A DNA stretch of 64,000 bases from Pseudofrankia inefficax (GCF_000166135.1 NC_014666.1:2232001-2296000); one strand, 5' to 3'. Numbered from the stretch's first letter, positions 36,475 through 44,007 are shown. The notes: generated from the sequence alone by a model not told the origin. A program made the numbers and translations.

Positions 36475-37725
36475 TCAGGTTTCTGCGGATGCCCACAGGC
36501 TGGCGATGGGTACTGCCGTGATCCGGTCCGTCAGCTGGAACATGCGTGGGCCCGTATGGATGAGGAGACCGGCCGCGAGCCTGGTTTCTGTCTGTTCCTG
36601 AAGCCAGACGAGGTGGCGTGCATCGTTCAGCGAGGGTGCTGCGGATGCCTTTATCTCGATGGCGACGAGCTGGCCGTCGCGCGTTTCGACGAGGAGGTCG
36701 ACTTCGTGTCGGCCTGCCGGGTCGCGGAAGTGGTAAAGATCGGCTCCTATGACGCTGAGAGCGCACTCGGCACGGAGTTGGGCGGCGACGAGGGTGTCGA
36801 TGGCGCGGCCAAGGAGGTCGCCGTCACGTAGCGCTCGGCGTTGGTCGATCCGCAGGAGCGGACCGAGCAGGCCAGGGTCGATGACATATCGCTTAGGAAG
36901 CCGGGTCGCCCGCAGAGTGCGATTTCCCGCCCAAGCGGGCACACGCGAGGTAATCATGAGGGTGTCGAGGAGATTGTCATAGGCTGCGGCTGTCTCTCGG
37001 TTGATTCCCGCAGCGTCGTACAGGAGTTTATGGGTCGGCACTCCGGCAGTGTTGGCGGCGATCGCTTGGAGATAGCGTCGCATTCGGAGAGGATCCCGGG
37101 CGACTCCGAGAGCCGGCGCCTCTCGGGTCGCGAGGTGATCTACATAGCCGGTCAGCCATCGATCGCGGGACCGTCCCGTGGGAGCGTTGAGAGCTTCAGG
37201 CCAGCCGCTGGTCAATGCCTCGTCCACATAGCTGGCCAAATCCCACTCAGGAGCCGGATTGGCGAGGCTCGTGACGCCTTCGGCAACTATGCGGTCAATC
37301 AGCGGCGGAGCCGTCGGGTCGCCATGTCGCTCGCGACCGACGAGCGGATACATGGTCAGCCGGACGATCCGGCCCGTCGCGGGCCAGCCGGACGCGGTCA
37401 GATCCGCCTGCGAGGAACCAGTCAGTACAAATCGACCCGGTCGAGGATCGTCGTCCACAGCGCGCTTGACCGCGCCCAGGACCTCGGGAACCAGCTGCCA
37501 CTCATCGATCAGGATGGGCTCGTCGAGCCCGCGCAGCGCGACGTCGGGGTCGGCGCGGACGACGGCGGCCTGCGCGGGCACGTCCAGGCGGAGCATCGAT
37601 CGGCAGAGTCGTCGGGTGGTAGTGGTCTTGCCGCAGGCGCGGGGACCGACCACGAGGACGGCGGGATGCGTGGCGATCACATCCTGCAGCTCCTGGTCGA
37701 TCAGGCGAGGAACGTACCTGCTCAC
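36475..37725 (-). CDS. AAA ATPase with C-terminal DUF4143 domain
   Basis: A 416-residue ATPase of the AAA_14/DUF4143 group, common in mobile and accessory regions and of unknown role. Walker A is LVVGPRACGKTTTTRRL near residue 28, Walker B is EPILIDEWQLVP, and the sensor segment is GRFVLTGSSQADLT. The DUF4143 part begins around residue 190 and ends in the nuclease-like HEVDLLVETRDGQLVAIEIKAS segment (Glu-Val-Asp, then Ile-Glu-Ile-Lys), matching restriction-endonuclease-fold residues. The GTG at 37725 has GGGAG four bases upstream and is preferred to the frame's start at 37782. Three 23-bp repeats stand 50-110 bases upstream. It is the cargo of the first interval between tRNA-Val repeats. Confidence 0.87.
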   Translation of the reverse strand: MSRYVPRLIDQELQDVIATHPAVLVVGPRACGKTTTTRRLCRSMLRLDVPAQAAVVRADPDVALRGLDEPILIDEWQLVPEVLGAVKRAVDDDPRPGRFVLTGSSQADLTASGWPATGRIVRLTMYPLVGRERHGDPTAPPLIDRIVAEGVTSLANPAPEWDLASYVDEALTSGWPEALNAPTGRSRDRWLTGYVDHLATREAPALGVARDPLRMRRYLQAIAANTAGVPTHKLLYDAAGINRETAAAYDNLLDTLMITSRVPAWAGNRTLRATRLPKRYVIDPGLLGPLLRIDQRRALRDGDLLGRAIDTLVAAQLRAECALSVIGADLYHFRDPAGRHEVDLLVETRDGQLVAIEIKASAAPSLNDARHLVWLQEQTETRLAAGLLIHTGPRMFQLTDRITAVPIASLWASAET

Positions 37726-37774
37726 GGGGCTCCCGTCGGCCGGTTCAACGAGCCTGCGATCGCAGGATAGCACG

Positions 37775-37832
37775 TAGATCAATCGCTATTTGGCACCTAG
37801 ATCAACCGCGAAATTTGACATAGATCAACCGC
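37775..37832. repeat. three direct repeats at 23-bp spacing upstream of the DUF4143 ATPase
   Basis: TAGATCAATCGC (37775), TAGATCAACCGC (37798) and TAGATCAACCGC (37821) recur at exactly 23-base intervals in AT-rich sequence, followed by AT-rich spacers. Regular spacing just over two helical turns suggests cooperative binding on one DNA face: an operator array, or iterons. Confidence 0.7.
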
Positions 37833-38430
37833 GAGGAGCGGAGGTGGGGTGGGCTGCCGCCGGTGGTGGTCGCGGAGTTCGGGGGCCGTCTCAGAGCCCG
37901 CTGCCTGATTCACGCTGGCGAACTGCCGGGGTTGGGGCCACTGCCTCGGGGTGACTTCGCTGCCTCGCTGAGCGTCGTCGCCTCCAGCCGCCGCCGGTCG
38001 CGGGGGTTACTAGATGCGTCTGATCACTCAGAGTATCGGCGCGCGAAAGGGAGGCGAAGGCACGAACAGGAGCAACCGGGCTGCTCGCGAGCGGGATCGC
38101 GTTCGTTCGGCACCCGCACGCGGGCGGGAGTCGGAGGTGCGCGACGGCTTGTGCTCGCCGCTGATACCGTTCGTCGAAGGCAATTCGCCTGTTGCTCCAT
38201 CGTTCGCGCACGAGGTGCGAGAAGGCTGGTCAGGACAGCGCTTGGAGGCTTCGGCCTTACAAGCGAGTGGTCGCAGGTTCGATCCCTGCCACGCCCACAA
38301 ACCCATACGCCGCAGCGGTTTTTCACTCGTTGGTCGCTGCCGCACGCACGCACACCGCTGCCGAGACCTCTCGATCGCGCGCATCCTCGGCCCCTGCGGG
38401 TCCTGGCACAGTATCGCCGCGTCGAAGTGA
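37833..38430. other. spacer of the first att-flanked interval, no gene seen
   Basis: Apart from the 138-bp direct repeat at 38161-38298, this 600-base stretch holds only frames of low quality. The minus-strand frames here contain peptide echoes of antisense tRNA sequence and are not genes. Confidence 0.5.
38161..38298. repeat. long direct repeat containing the tRNA-Val 3' half, copy 1
   Basis: The last 45 bases (38254-38298) equal the 3' part of tRNA-Val. The 90 bases before it (TCGAAGGCAATTCGCCTGTTG onward) are about 85% identical to those before copy 2 but unrelated to the true tRNA 5' half, so this is not a functional tRNA. The sequence after it (ACAAACC...GCAGCGGTTTT) recurs after the remnant at 40829. 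Confidence 0.8.
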
Positions 38431-38456
38431 TGTTTAGCCTGAGCTATAGTGTCGGT

Positions 38457-38852
38457 GTGTCCGCAGGCTTGTCCCCTCGGTGGACGATCAAGACGACTCG
38501 TGAGGTGCGGGACTGGCTGCGCGCGCTGCGGCAGGCTGATCCGGTTACCTACCGATCGGTGAACGTGGCGATCGACATGCTCGCCGATGCGGGTCCGGCC
38601 CTTGGCCGGCCGGTCGTCGATACGTTGGCCGGTTCGGAGATCAAAAATCTCAAGGAGCTACGGCCGCGGTCAGGTCGCACAGTGGCGATCCGGATTCTCT
38701 TTGTCTTCGACCCGTGGTCGCAGGCTGTGTTGCTGATTGCGGGCAACAAGGCTGGTGACTGGACGGGCTGGTACGAAACTGCGATCCCGGTTGCCGAGGC
38801 GGCGTATGACGGATGGCTAGCGGCCGAGAGGAAGCGGAGGGGCGGCTCGTGA
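38457..38852 (+). CDS. HigB/Gp49-like RelE-superfamily toxin
   Basis: A 131-residue toxin of the phage-derived Gp49/HigB group. The N-terminus TIKTTREVRDWLRALRQADPVTYRSVNVAIDML is followed by GRPVVDTLAGSEIKNLKELRPRSGRTVAIRILFVFDPWSQAVLLIAGNKAGDW, where the LKELRP and R-I-L-F-x-F-D-P motifs mark the mRNA-interferase surface. TATAGT at 38445-38450 lies six bases before the GTG at 38457, so a leaderless start there is likely; an in-frame ATG at 38430 is the alternative. The stop overlaps the antitoxin start (GTGA). Toxin-before-antitoxin order is typical of higBA. Confidence 0.87.
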   Translation: MSAGLSPRWTIKTTREVRDWLRALRQADPVTYRSVNVAIDMLADAGPALGRPVVDTLAGSEIKNLKELRPRSGRTVAIRILFVFDPWSQAVLLIAGNKAGDWTGWYETAIPVAEAAYDGWLAAERKRRGGS

Positions 38853-39163
38853 CTGAGTTCTATGACTGGGACGACCTTCGCGCCGAGTTGCACGACGGCG
38901 ACGATGAAGCGCTGGCTGCGGAGCGAGCCCGTACAGAGGCTTGGATCAGTGCGTTTCACCTGGCTGAGGAGCGCACACGACTCGGTCTCACACAGCGGCA
39001 GGTAGCCGAGTCCATGGGTGTGTCTCCCGGCCGGGTCAGCCAGATCGAAAACGGCGACCTCGACGCCAACGAGGTCGCCACCCTGAGCCGGTATGCGCGG
39101 GCACTTGGAGCCCGACTACGGATCATCTTCGACTACGGGAACGAACTGCACCAAATTGCCTGA
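38849..39163 (+). CDS. XRE-family antitoxin (HigA-like)
   Basis: A 104-residue antitoxin. Residues 1-35 are acidic (TEFYDWDDLRAELHDGDDEALAAER) and would wrap the toxin. The rest is a Cro/CI-type HTH: LAEERTRLGLTQRQVAESMGVSPGRVSQIENGDLDANEVATLSRYARALG, with recognition helix SPGRVSQIE, ending in a strand LRIIFDYGNELHQI. Translation starts at a GTG overlapping the toxin stop codon, so it is coupled. It probably represses the pair's own promoter together with the toxin. It is the cargo of the second interval between tRNA-Val repeats, and a hairpin terminator follows. Confidence 0.88.
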   Translation: MTEFYDWDDLRAELHDGDDEALAAERARTEAWISAFHLAEERTRLGLTQRQVAESMGVSPGRVSQIENGDLDANEVATLSRYARALGARLRIIFDYGNELHQIA

Positions 39164-39263
39164 GGCGGTCCCGACGCGTAGCTGGCTACTCGGCGTGACG
39201 GTGAACGGTGCGTCCCGGGCGTTGGTGGTCACGGCTGCAAGCGGGTGCTCGCGCGGAGAACTT

Positions 39264-39299
39264 GCTCACTCCTGCAGGCGAACGCTTGCGGGAGTGAGC
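39264..39299 (+). terminator. terminator of the toxin-antitoxin unit
   Basis: Seventeen-base arms beginning GCTCACTCC and ending GGAGTGAGC, with two mismatched positions and a two-base loop, about 100 bases after the antitoxin stop. Confidence 0.65.
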
Positions 39300-39324
39300 G
39301 GCTCATGACGGGTAGTTGGACACC

Positions 39325-39461
39325 CTGCTACCGTGATCGAAGGCAATTCGCCTGTTGCGTCTTCGTTCGCGTACGAGGTGTGAAAAGGCTGGTCAGGACA
39401 GCGCTGCGGGGCTTCGGCCTTACAAGCGAGTGGTCGCAGGTTCGATCCCTGCCACGCCCAC
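39325..39461. repeat. long direct repeat containing the tRNA-Val 3' half, copy 2
   Basis: Positions 39417-39461 are identical to the tRNA-Val 3' core. The preceding 90 bases align with copy 1 with scattered substitutions. The left end of the IS481-type element begins 11 bases after it. Confidence 0.8.
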
Positions 39462-39472
39462 TTATGTGATGT

Positions 39473-40818
39473 CTCAGGACATCGGAGACAGCCGAACCTA
39501 TGCGTTGTGGGTTCGGCTGTTGGTTTTTGTGGGTGTGGGTCCGGGGGGTCGGCCGGTGGGCTGGTAGTCGCGGGTGGGGTCGATGGTCAGCTCGCGCAAG
39601 AGTTCGCCGGTGGTGGCGTTCACGACGCGGACGTGTAGGTCGTGGACGAGAAGGAGGACGTGGGTTCGGGCGTGGGTTCGGCCGACGCCGATGTGGTGGA
39701 GCCGCCCGCCGACACGTAGGGTGACGACGCCGGTGGTGTCGATGGTGTCGCGTCGGACTCGGTCGTGGGTGTCTGTCGCACGGTCCGCGGTATTGGGGGC
39801 GGCTTTCGGTAGTGCGTTGTAGACGGTGGCGGGGGTCGCGCGATGTGGGAGTGAGCGGTGTGGCCGCTGCTGGTTGTAGATGGCGGTGAATGTGTCCAGC
39901 AGGGTTTGCAGCTGGCCGATGCTGGTGGGCTGTTTGAGTTGGGCGCGTAGCCAGTTTTTCATTGTCTGTTGGACGCGTTCGACTTTCCCGCAGGTGGTGG
40001 GTGGTTCGGGCGGGAGTTCTTCTGGGTGATCCCGAGGCGGCGTAGCTCGGTTTCCAGCCCGTTGCGGCCGCCTCGGCCGCCAGCGAGGCGGGTCGTGAAG
40101 ACCGTGCCGTTGTCGGTCAGCGTGGCCGCTGGGGCGCCGTGGGCTGCGACGGCAGCCCGGAACGCGGCGAGGACGATCGGTCCGGTCACGCGGACGTGGG
40201 CGGTGACGGAGAGCAGATAGCGGGAGTGGTCGTCGATCCAGGACAGGATCTCGACGTCGACGCCGGGACGGCCGTTGGGGCGGGCGAGCCGGTAGTGCGT
40301 GAAATCAGCCTGCCAGCATTCGTTCGGCTGATCGGCCTGGAAGCGGATATACGACGAGCGAGGCCGCTTCGCCGGTTGCGGAACGACCGCGCCGGCACGG
40401 TTCAAAATCCGGTTGATCGTGGCCCGGGAAACCACCAGACCGTGATGCGTGCTGAGATGCCAGCCGATCGTGTCCGCGCCCGCGTCCAGGCCCGTCTCGG
40501 ACAGCTCTTTGCGTAACCGCACCACCCACTCGACGATCTCGGGCGAGATGACCATCGGTGACGTGTGGGGCCGTCGTGACCGCGGCTCGAACGCCGCCTC
40601 GCCCTCAACCTGGTAGCGGGCCTGCAGCTTGTAGACCCAGCCCCGTGACACCCCATACCTGCGAGCGACCTCCGCCGGAGTCTGACCCTCGACCACCAGA
40701 GCCGTGATCACCAACCGCGCCTTCGACATCGCCGATCATCGACCCGACCAGCGCTGTCGCCGATGACCCGAGACACGTGTCGCCTATGTCTTGAGACACC
40801 TGTCTCCGATGTCCTGAG
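39473..40818 (-). mobile_element. IS481-type insertion sequence, 1.35 kb
   Basis: Perfect 19-bp terminal inverted repeats (CTCAGGACATCGGAGACAG at 39473-39491 and its complement at 40800-40818) enclose a transposase on the minus strand. Additional GAGACA and related sub-repeats lie inside the right end. The element sits immediately after one tRNA-Val-derived repeat and 10 bases before the remnant of another. I could not identify a clear target-site duplication. Confidence 0.85.
39498..40729 (-). pseudogene. IS481-family transposase interrupted by a frameshift
   Basis: The first frame (40729-39959) has an HTH (TPAEVARRYGVSRGWVYKLQARY), a second helical part, and the DDE catalytic core with ECWQADFTHYRL (first Asp) and HGAPAATLTDNGTVF (second Asp). 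It runs out of frame right after KNSRPNHP. The expected continuation TCGKVERVQQTMKNW, holding the catalytic Glu, is present one frame over and continues as the second frame (39962-39498) with AIYNQQRPHRSLPHRATPATVYNA. The change lies near 39990-40010 in the sequence CCACCCACCACC and corresponds to a -1 shift. I see no classic slippery heptamer, so an inactivating mutation is more likely than programmed frameshifting. Confidence 0.8.
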
Positions 40819-40828
40819 CCAGGACACC

Positions 40829-40839
40829 GCCACGCCCAC
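40829..40839. repeat. 11-bp remnant of a third tRNA-Val-derived repeat
   Basis: GCCACGCCCAC equals the last 11 bases of the 45-bp core. The 60 bases that follow (AAACC..TA.GCC.CAGCGGTTTT) align with the flank of copy 1 at 38299 onward, so the match is more than chance. The rest of this copy was probably lost when the insertion sequence arrived. Confidence 0.6.
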
Positions 40840-41137
40840 AAACCTCTATGCCACAGCGGTTTTCCGGCCCGTGGGGCGCTGCCGTGCGCAAGCGCGCCGC
40901 TGTTGCCGAGCCGCGAAACCGTTACCGCCATGCTGCAAACGCCCGAAACGCCGTCGACGGACGCGACCTGCGCGGCCCTGCCTACCGCATGGGAATCACC
41001 TAGCCCAACCCTCGACCATGATCTCCGTTTAGGCCCTCTCGTGGTCGCGAACAGGCAACGGATACAACCACCAGGGGGCGCAAACGGCGATCATCGCGGG
41101 ATGTTCCTGACCGCCCGGGCGCGCCTCGAGTTCTCGC
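40840..41137. other. flank of the att array, with palindrome copy C and no gene
   Basis: About 300 bases between the att remnant and the malic enzyme relic. It contains the copy-1-like flank and the 73-bp palindrome at 41020-41092. Confidence 0.5.
41020..41092. repeat. 73-bp imperfect palindrome, copy C
   Basis: Arms start GATCTCCGTTTAGGCCCTC and end in GGGGGCGCAAACGGCGATC, with 22 of 28 positions pairing. The total length of 73 and the 17-base centre are the same as copies A and B. It is the most diverged of the three. Confidence 0.7.
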
Positions 41138-41700
41138 TCATGACGGGACCGTCGCGTCGTCGGACGGCGTCTCGTCGGGGTAGGCCGGCCACCACATGGC
41201 CTCGTGGACCGCCTGGATCAGGTTGTCGTGGGACTTGGTGGCCACCCCGTCCGCGGCGGCGGCTCGGGCCACCGCGACGGCGACCGTGGCCGAGGGCGCC
41301 CGGAGATTCACGACCGGCGGAAGCAGGGAGGCGCCGGGCTTCGACATGTCGACCTGGCCCGCGACCGCCTCGGCGGCCGCGAGCAGCATGTTGTCGGTCA
41401 CGTGCCGGGCGCCGGAGACGATGTGCCGAGGCCGAGGCCCGGATAGAGAAGCGCGTTGTTGGCCTGGCCGATCGTGTACGTCACGTCGTCGTACTCGACC
41501 GGCTCCACAGGGATGCCGACGGCGATCAGCGCGCGCCCGTCAGACCAGGGCACCGCGTCGGAGGGCATCACCTCGATGCGGCTGGTCGGGTTCGACAGAG
41601 GCAGGAGAATCGGGCGCTCGACCCCCTCGGAGGGCGCCCTGACGATTTCCTCGGTGAAGGCTCCCGCGGCCGTCGAGGTGCCGATGAGGATGGTCGGCGC
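41138..41700 (-). pseudogene. C-terminal relic of an NAD-dependent malic enzyme
   Basis: Two frames join into a malic-enzyme C-terminus. The first reads PTILIGTSTAAGAFTEEIV, then RPILLPLSNPTSRIEVMPSDAL, VWSDGRALIAVGIPVEPVEYD, and YTIGQANNALLYPGLGLG. A one-base loss near 41427 shifts it, and the second frame (41401-41138) resumes with VTDNMLLAAAEAVAGQVD, then PGASLLPPVVNLRAPSATVAVAVARAAA. The N-terminal two thirds, including the catalytic Tyr/Lys region and NAD-binding start, are missing, and another shift is likely near 41705. The relic is bracketed by palindrome copies C and B. Confidence 0.82.
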
Positions 41701-41915
41701 CCCAGACGAGCGTCGCGTTGATCACCGGGTCGACGTCGTAGAGGCGGTATTTGAGAATAGCGTCGCCCTCGTCATCGGTTTCAGGGCTCTGGCCGTGTGG
41801 CCAGCGATCGCACCGCCGGTAGAAGGGCCGGTTCCATCCTTGACGGCGGAAAACCCGCGCGAGGCCCGCGTCGTCGCGAGCGGAGGACCGGCGCTCTGAC
41901 GGCGTCGACAGTGGT

Positions 41916-41988
41916 GATCGCCGTTTTGGCCCTTTGGCGGTCGTGAATCCGATCCGATCGTGACCGCCAGAGGGCCAAAACGGCGATC
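41916..41988. repeat. 73-bp imperfect palindrome, copy B
   Basis: The best-preserved copy: arms beginning GATCGCCGTTTTGGCCC pair at 26 of 28 positions around a 17-base centre. It lies about 40 bases past the 3' end of the TetR gene (a minus-strand gene ending at 42031). Confidence 0.85.
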
Positions 41989-42030
41989 ATGCTCTGGGAT
42001 GCGGCGCGGGCGGACCTTGACGGGGTGGCG

Positions 42031-42696
42031 CTATACGTCGTGCTTGTGGCTGATGCCGTGCAGGATGACCTCCACGCGGTCGCGCAGTGTGCGGCTCAGC
42101 CAGGAGGCGGAGTGGTCGCCCGCTCCCCAGCGGATGATCGCCTCCATCGTCACGGCGGTCATCATGGCGGCGCCCTCTTCGACGTCGAGCTCGGCGTTCA
42201 GGTCGCCGTGTTCTTTGCCGTAGCGAAGGAGCGCGTCAAAGGCGACGCTCAGCCGAGGACTCGCCAGGTTCCCCTCGTCGCCCCGCACGGCGAAGCCGAG
42301 GCCGCCCGCCCGCAATGCGGCCGCCCTGGGAGCCCGGACGATACGTCGCGCCATTGAGGCCATGACCTGCTCGCTCAACGCGCGAAGCGGGAGGCCTCGC
42401 GCGGCACCCGCCTCGACCTGGTCGATCATCGCCTGGATGGTCGCCGAACTCATCTCGAGGAGGATCGCCTCTTTGTTGGCGAAATGGAAATAGAACGTTC
42501 CCTTGCTGACCCCGGCGGCCTGCGCGATATCGGCCGCGGTGCTCGCCTGGTACGCCTCGTCGAAGTCGCCCTCGCTCCACAGGCGAAGGGCGGCACGGGT
42601 GAGGGCCTGCCGAGTCTCCCGTGACCGCGTGTTGACGAGCGTCGCCCGCTGGCGCGGCGGGGTGCGCGTTCGGCCGGGTTCCATCGCGGAAATCAT
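42031..42696 (-). CDS. TetR-family transcriptional regulator
   Basis: A 221-residue TetR repressor. The HTH (about residues 25-70) reads RETRQALTRAALRLWSEGDFDEAYQASTAADIAQAAGVSKGTFYFHFANKEAIL, with the family signature VSKGTFYFHFANKEAI. The C-terminal ligand domain is alanine-rich and helical. The start ATG at 42696 has GAGG about nine bases upstream; the frame is open much further but the extra part is Pro/Gly/Arg-rich. It is divergent from an SDR gene, and a 23-bp palindrome lies between them, so it probably represses the SDR and perhaps itself. The inducer is unknown. Confidence 0.9.
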   Translation of the reverse strand: MISAMEPGRTRTPPRQRATLVNTRSRETRQALTRAALRLWSEGDFDEAYQASTAADIAQAAGVSKGTFYFHFANKEAILLEMSSATIQAMIDQVEAGAARGLPLRALSEQVMASMARRIVRAPRAAALRAGGLGFAVRGDEGNLASPRLSVAFDALLRYGKEHGDLNAELDVEEGAAMMTAVTMEAIIRWGAGDHSASWLSRTLRDRVEVILHGISHKHDV

Positions 42697-42909
42697 ACGC
42701 AGCGGCCTCAAGCTCGACTTCGATCTCGGGCCCGCCGAGTCCGCCGAGTCCGCCGGGCCCGCCGGGTCCCCGGGTTGGCGGGCCTGCTCGCGGCCTACCT
42801 CGGCCGGCCAGCCGGTGGGCCTGCGTGGGCCTGGCCGGCCGGACTCCGCCTGCTGGGCGTGGGCGACCGCTTCGGCGGGGGTGCCTGTGGGCTGGGCTGT
42901 GTTACGTTC

Positions 42910-42932
42910 CCATTTGAACACTGGTCAAATGG
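42910..42932. promoter_or_regulatory. TetR operator candidate in the SDR promoter
   Basis: A perfect inverted repeat CCATTTGA - 7 bases - TCAAATGG in otherwise very GC-rich DNA, ending 18 bases before the SDR start codon. Its AT content, symmetry and position between divergent TetR and SDR genes make it the likely repressor site. Confidence 0.72.
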
Positions 42933-42950
42933 AGGCGGAGGTCGCATCAC

Positions 42951-43808
42951 ATGCAGCGACAGGCTGAGCTGGACCTGACCGGCAAGGTTGTGATCATCAC
43001 GGGGGCCAGTCGGGGGGTCGGGCGGCAGGCCGCCCAGTCGTTCGCCCGCCGGGGCGCGAACGTGGTCCTGGCCGCGCGCACGGTCGAGCCGGACAGAAGC
43101 CTTCCCGGCACCCTGAACGAGACCCTGACCGAAATCGAGAACCTCGGCGGCAGCGCGATCGCCGTGCAGACCGATCTGGCCAGCGAGGCGGATCTCAAGC
43201 ACCTCGTCGACGCGGCCGTCGACCGGTTCGGCGGTGTCGACGTTCTCATCAACAACGCGGCGGCCACGACCGGCGACATCTGGTCCAAGCGATTCCTGGA
43301 GCTGACGCGCGAGGACTGGCTGTACCAGTTCGACGTCAACCTGCACGCGCCCTTCACGCTCATGCAGTTGGTGACCCCGATCATGGAGAGCCGGGGCGGC
43401 GGGCGAATCCTGAACCTCAGCACCGGCAGCGGCGAGGTGTTCCGCCAGCCGGAGGAGCTTCCCAAGCTGGAGAGCATCGGCGAGTTCAGCCTCGCCGTGC
43501 CCGGCTATTACTCCAGCAAGCGGGCGCTCGACCGGCTCGGCAATGTGCTCGCACCCGAGCTGTCGCGCAAGAACATCGCCGTGATCGGCCTGCACCCGGG
43601 CCTGGTCGCCACCGAGCTCGTCGCGATCCGGGTCAGGGATGCCGGCCTCGACGACACCGTGGCCGTGCCGATGGAGGTCCCTGCCCGCATGCTGGCGTAT
43701 TTCGCCGCGTGCGCCGATCCCATGGAGTACACCGGCCGGCTGTTCTGGGCCGAACGTGAGCTGAAGGAGTTCGGGCTCGACCTGGACGAGCGTCCCGTGA
43801 CCGCCTGA
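42951..43808 (+). CDS. short-chain dehydrogenase/reductase
   Basis: A 285-residue classical SDR with cofactor motif VVIITGASRGVGRQAAQSFARRGANVVLAART, the NNA segment DVLINNAAATTGD, catalytic Ser in ILNLSTGSGEV, and Tyr-x-x-x-Lys in GYYSSKRALDRLG. The Arg of ASRG and AART favours NADP(H). The gene begins at an ATG with GGAGG upstream and is preceded by the TetR palindrome. A C-terminal extension (FWAERELKEFGLDLDERPVTA) is lineage-specific. The substrate is not evident. It is followed by a hairpin terminator. Confidence 0.9.
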   Translation: MQRQAELDLTGKVVIITGASRGVGRQAAQSFARRGANVVLAARTVEPDRSLPGTLNETLTEIENLGGSAIAVQTDLASEADLKHLVDAAVDRFGGVDVLINNAAATTGDIWSKRFLELTREDWLYQFDVNLHAPFTLMQLVTPIMESRGGGRILNLSTGSGEVFRQPEELPKLESIGEFSLAVPGYYSSKRALDRLGNVLAPELSRKNIAVIGLHPGLVATELVAIRVRDAGLDDTVAVPMEVPARMLAYFAACADPMEYTGRLFWAERELKEFGLDLDERPVTA

Positions 43809-43840
43809 CCGACGGCTCCTCGGCGTACCTCCTCGGTCGC

Positions 43841-43870
43841 GTGGGCGCCGGCCCAGGCACCGGCGCCCAC
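43841..43870 (+). terminator. terminator after the SDR gene
   Basis: Perfect 11-bp arms (GTGGGCGCCGG and its complement) with an eight-base loop, 33 bases after the stop codon. Confidence 0.75.
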
Positions 43871-44007
43871 GCGCCCACCCCTGCGGGTGAAGCGTGGTCC
43901 TGTTCTGGACAGGTCCATAACCCCTGGTCAGGCTCGGCGTAGTCTGGCCCGGTCCCACCTGGATGTAGAGGTTTCCGGCGGTGGGCGTCGAGACGTGGGG
44001 GACTCGG

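Noticed and set aside
36841-37770. Plus-strand frame opposite the DUF4143 ATPase
   Set aside because: It has no domain signal; the minus-strand frame has Walker A/B and DUF4143 motifs and a ribosome site.
37775-37832. Reading the TAGATCAA repeats as a small CRISPR or a replication origin
   Set aside because: Three 12-base repeats with 11-base gaps are too short for CRISPR, and no Rep protein or plasmid functions are nearby.
38161-38298. Possible second and third tRNA-Val genes
   Set aside because: Only the 3' half is tRNA-like. The upstream sequence cannot form the acceptor or D arm, so these are duplicated att-type sequences.
38024-38384. Minus-strand frames containing GRGRDRTCDHSLVR and QGSNLRPLACKAE
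   Set aside because: These peptides are translations of antisense tRNA sequence and recur as false annotations near tRNA genes.
42721-42900. Extending the TetR protein upstream to 42921
   Set aside because: The added 75 residues are low-complexity and would run through the divergent operator; the ATG at 42696 has a ribosome site and fits the family.
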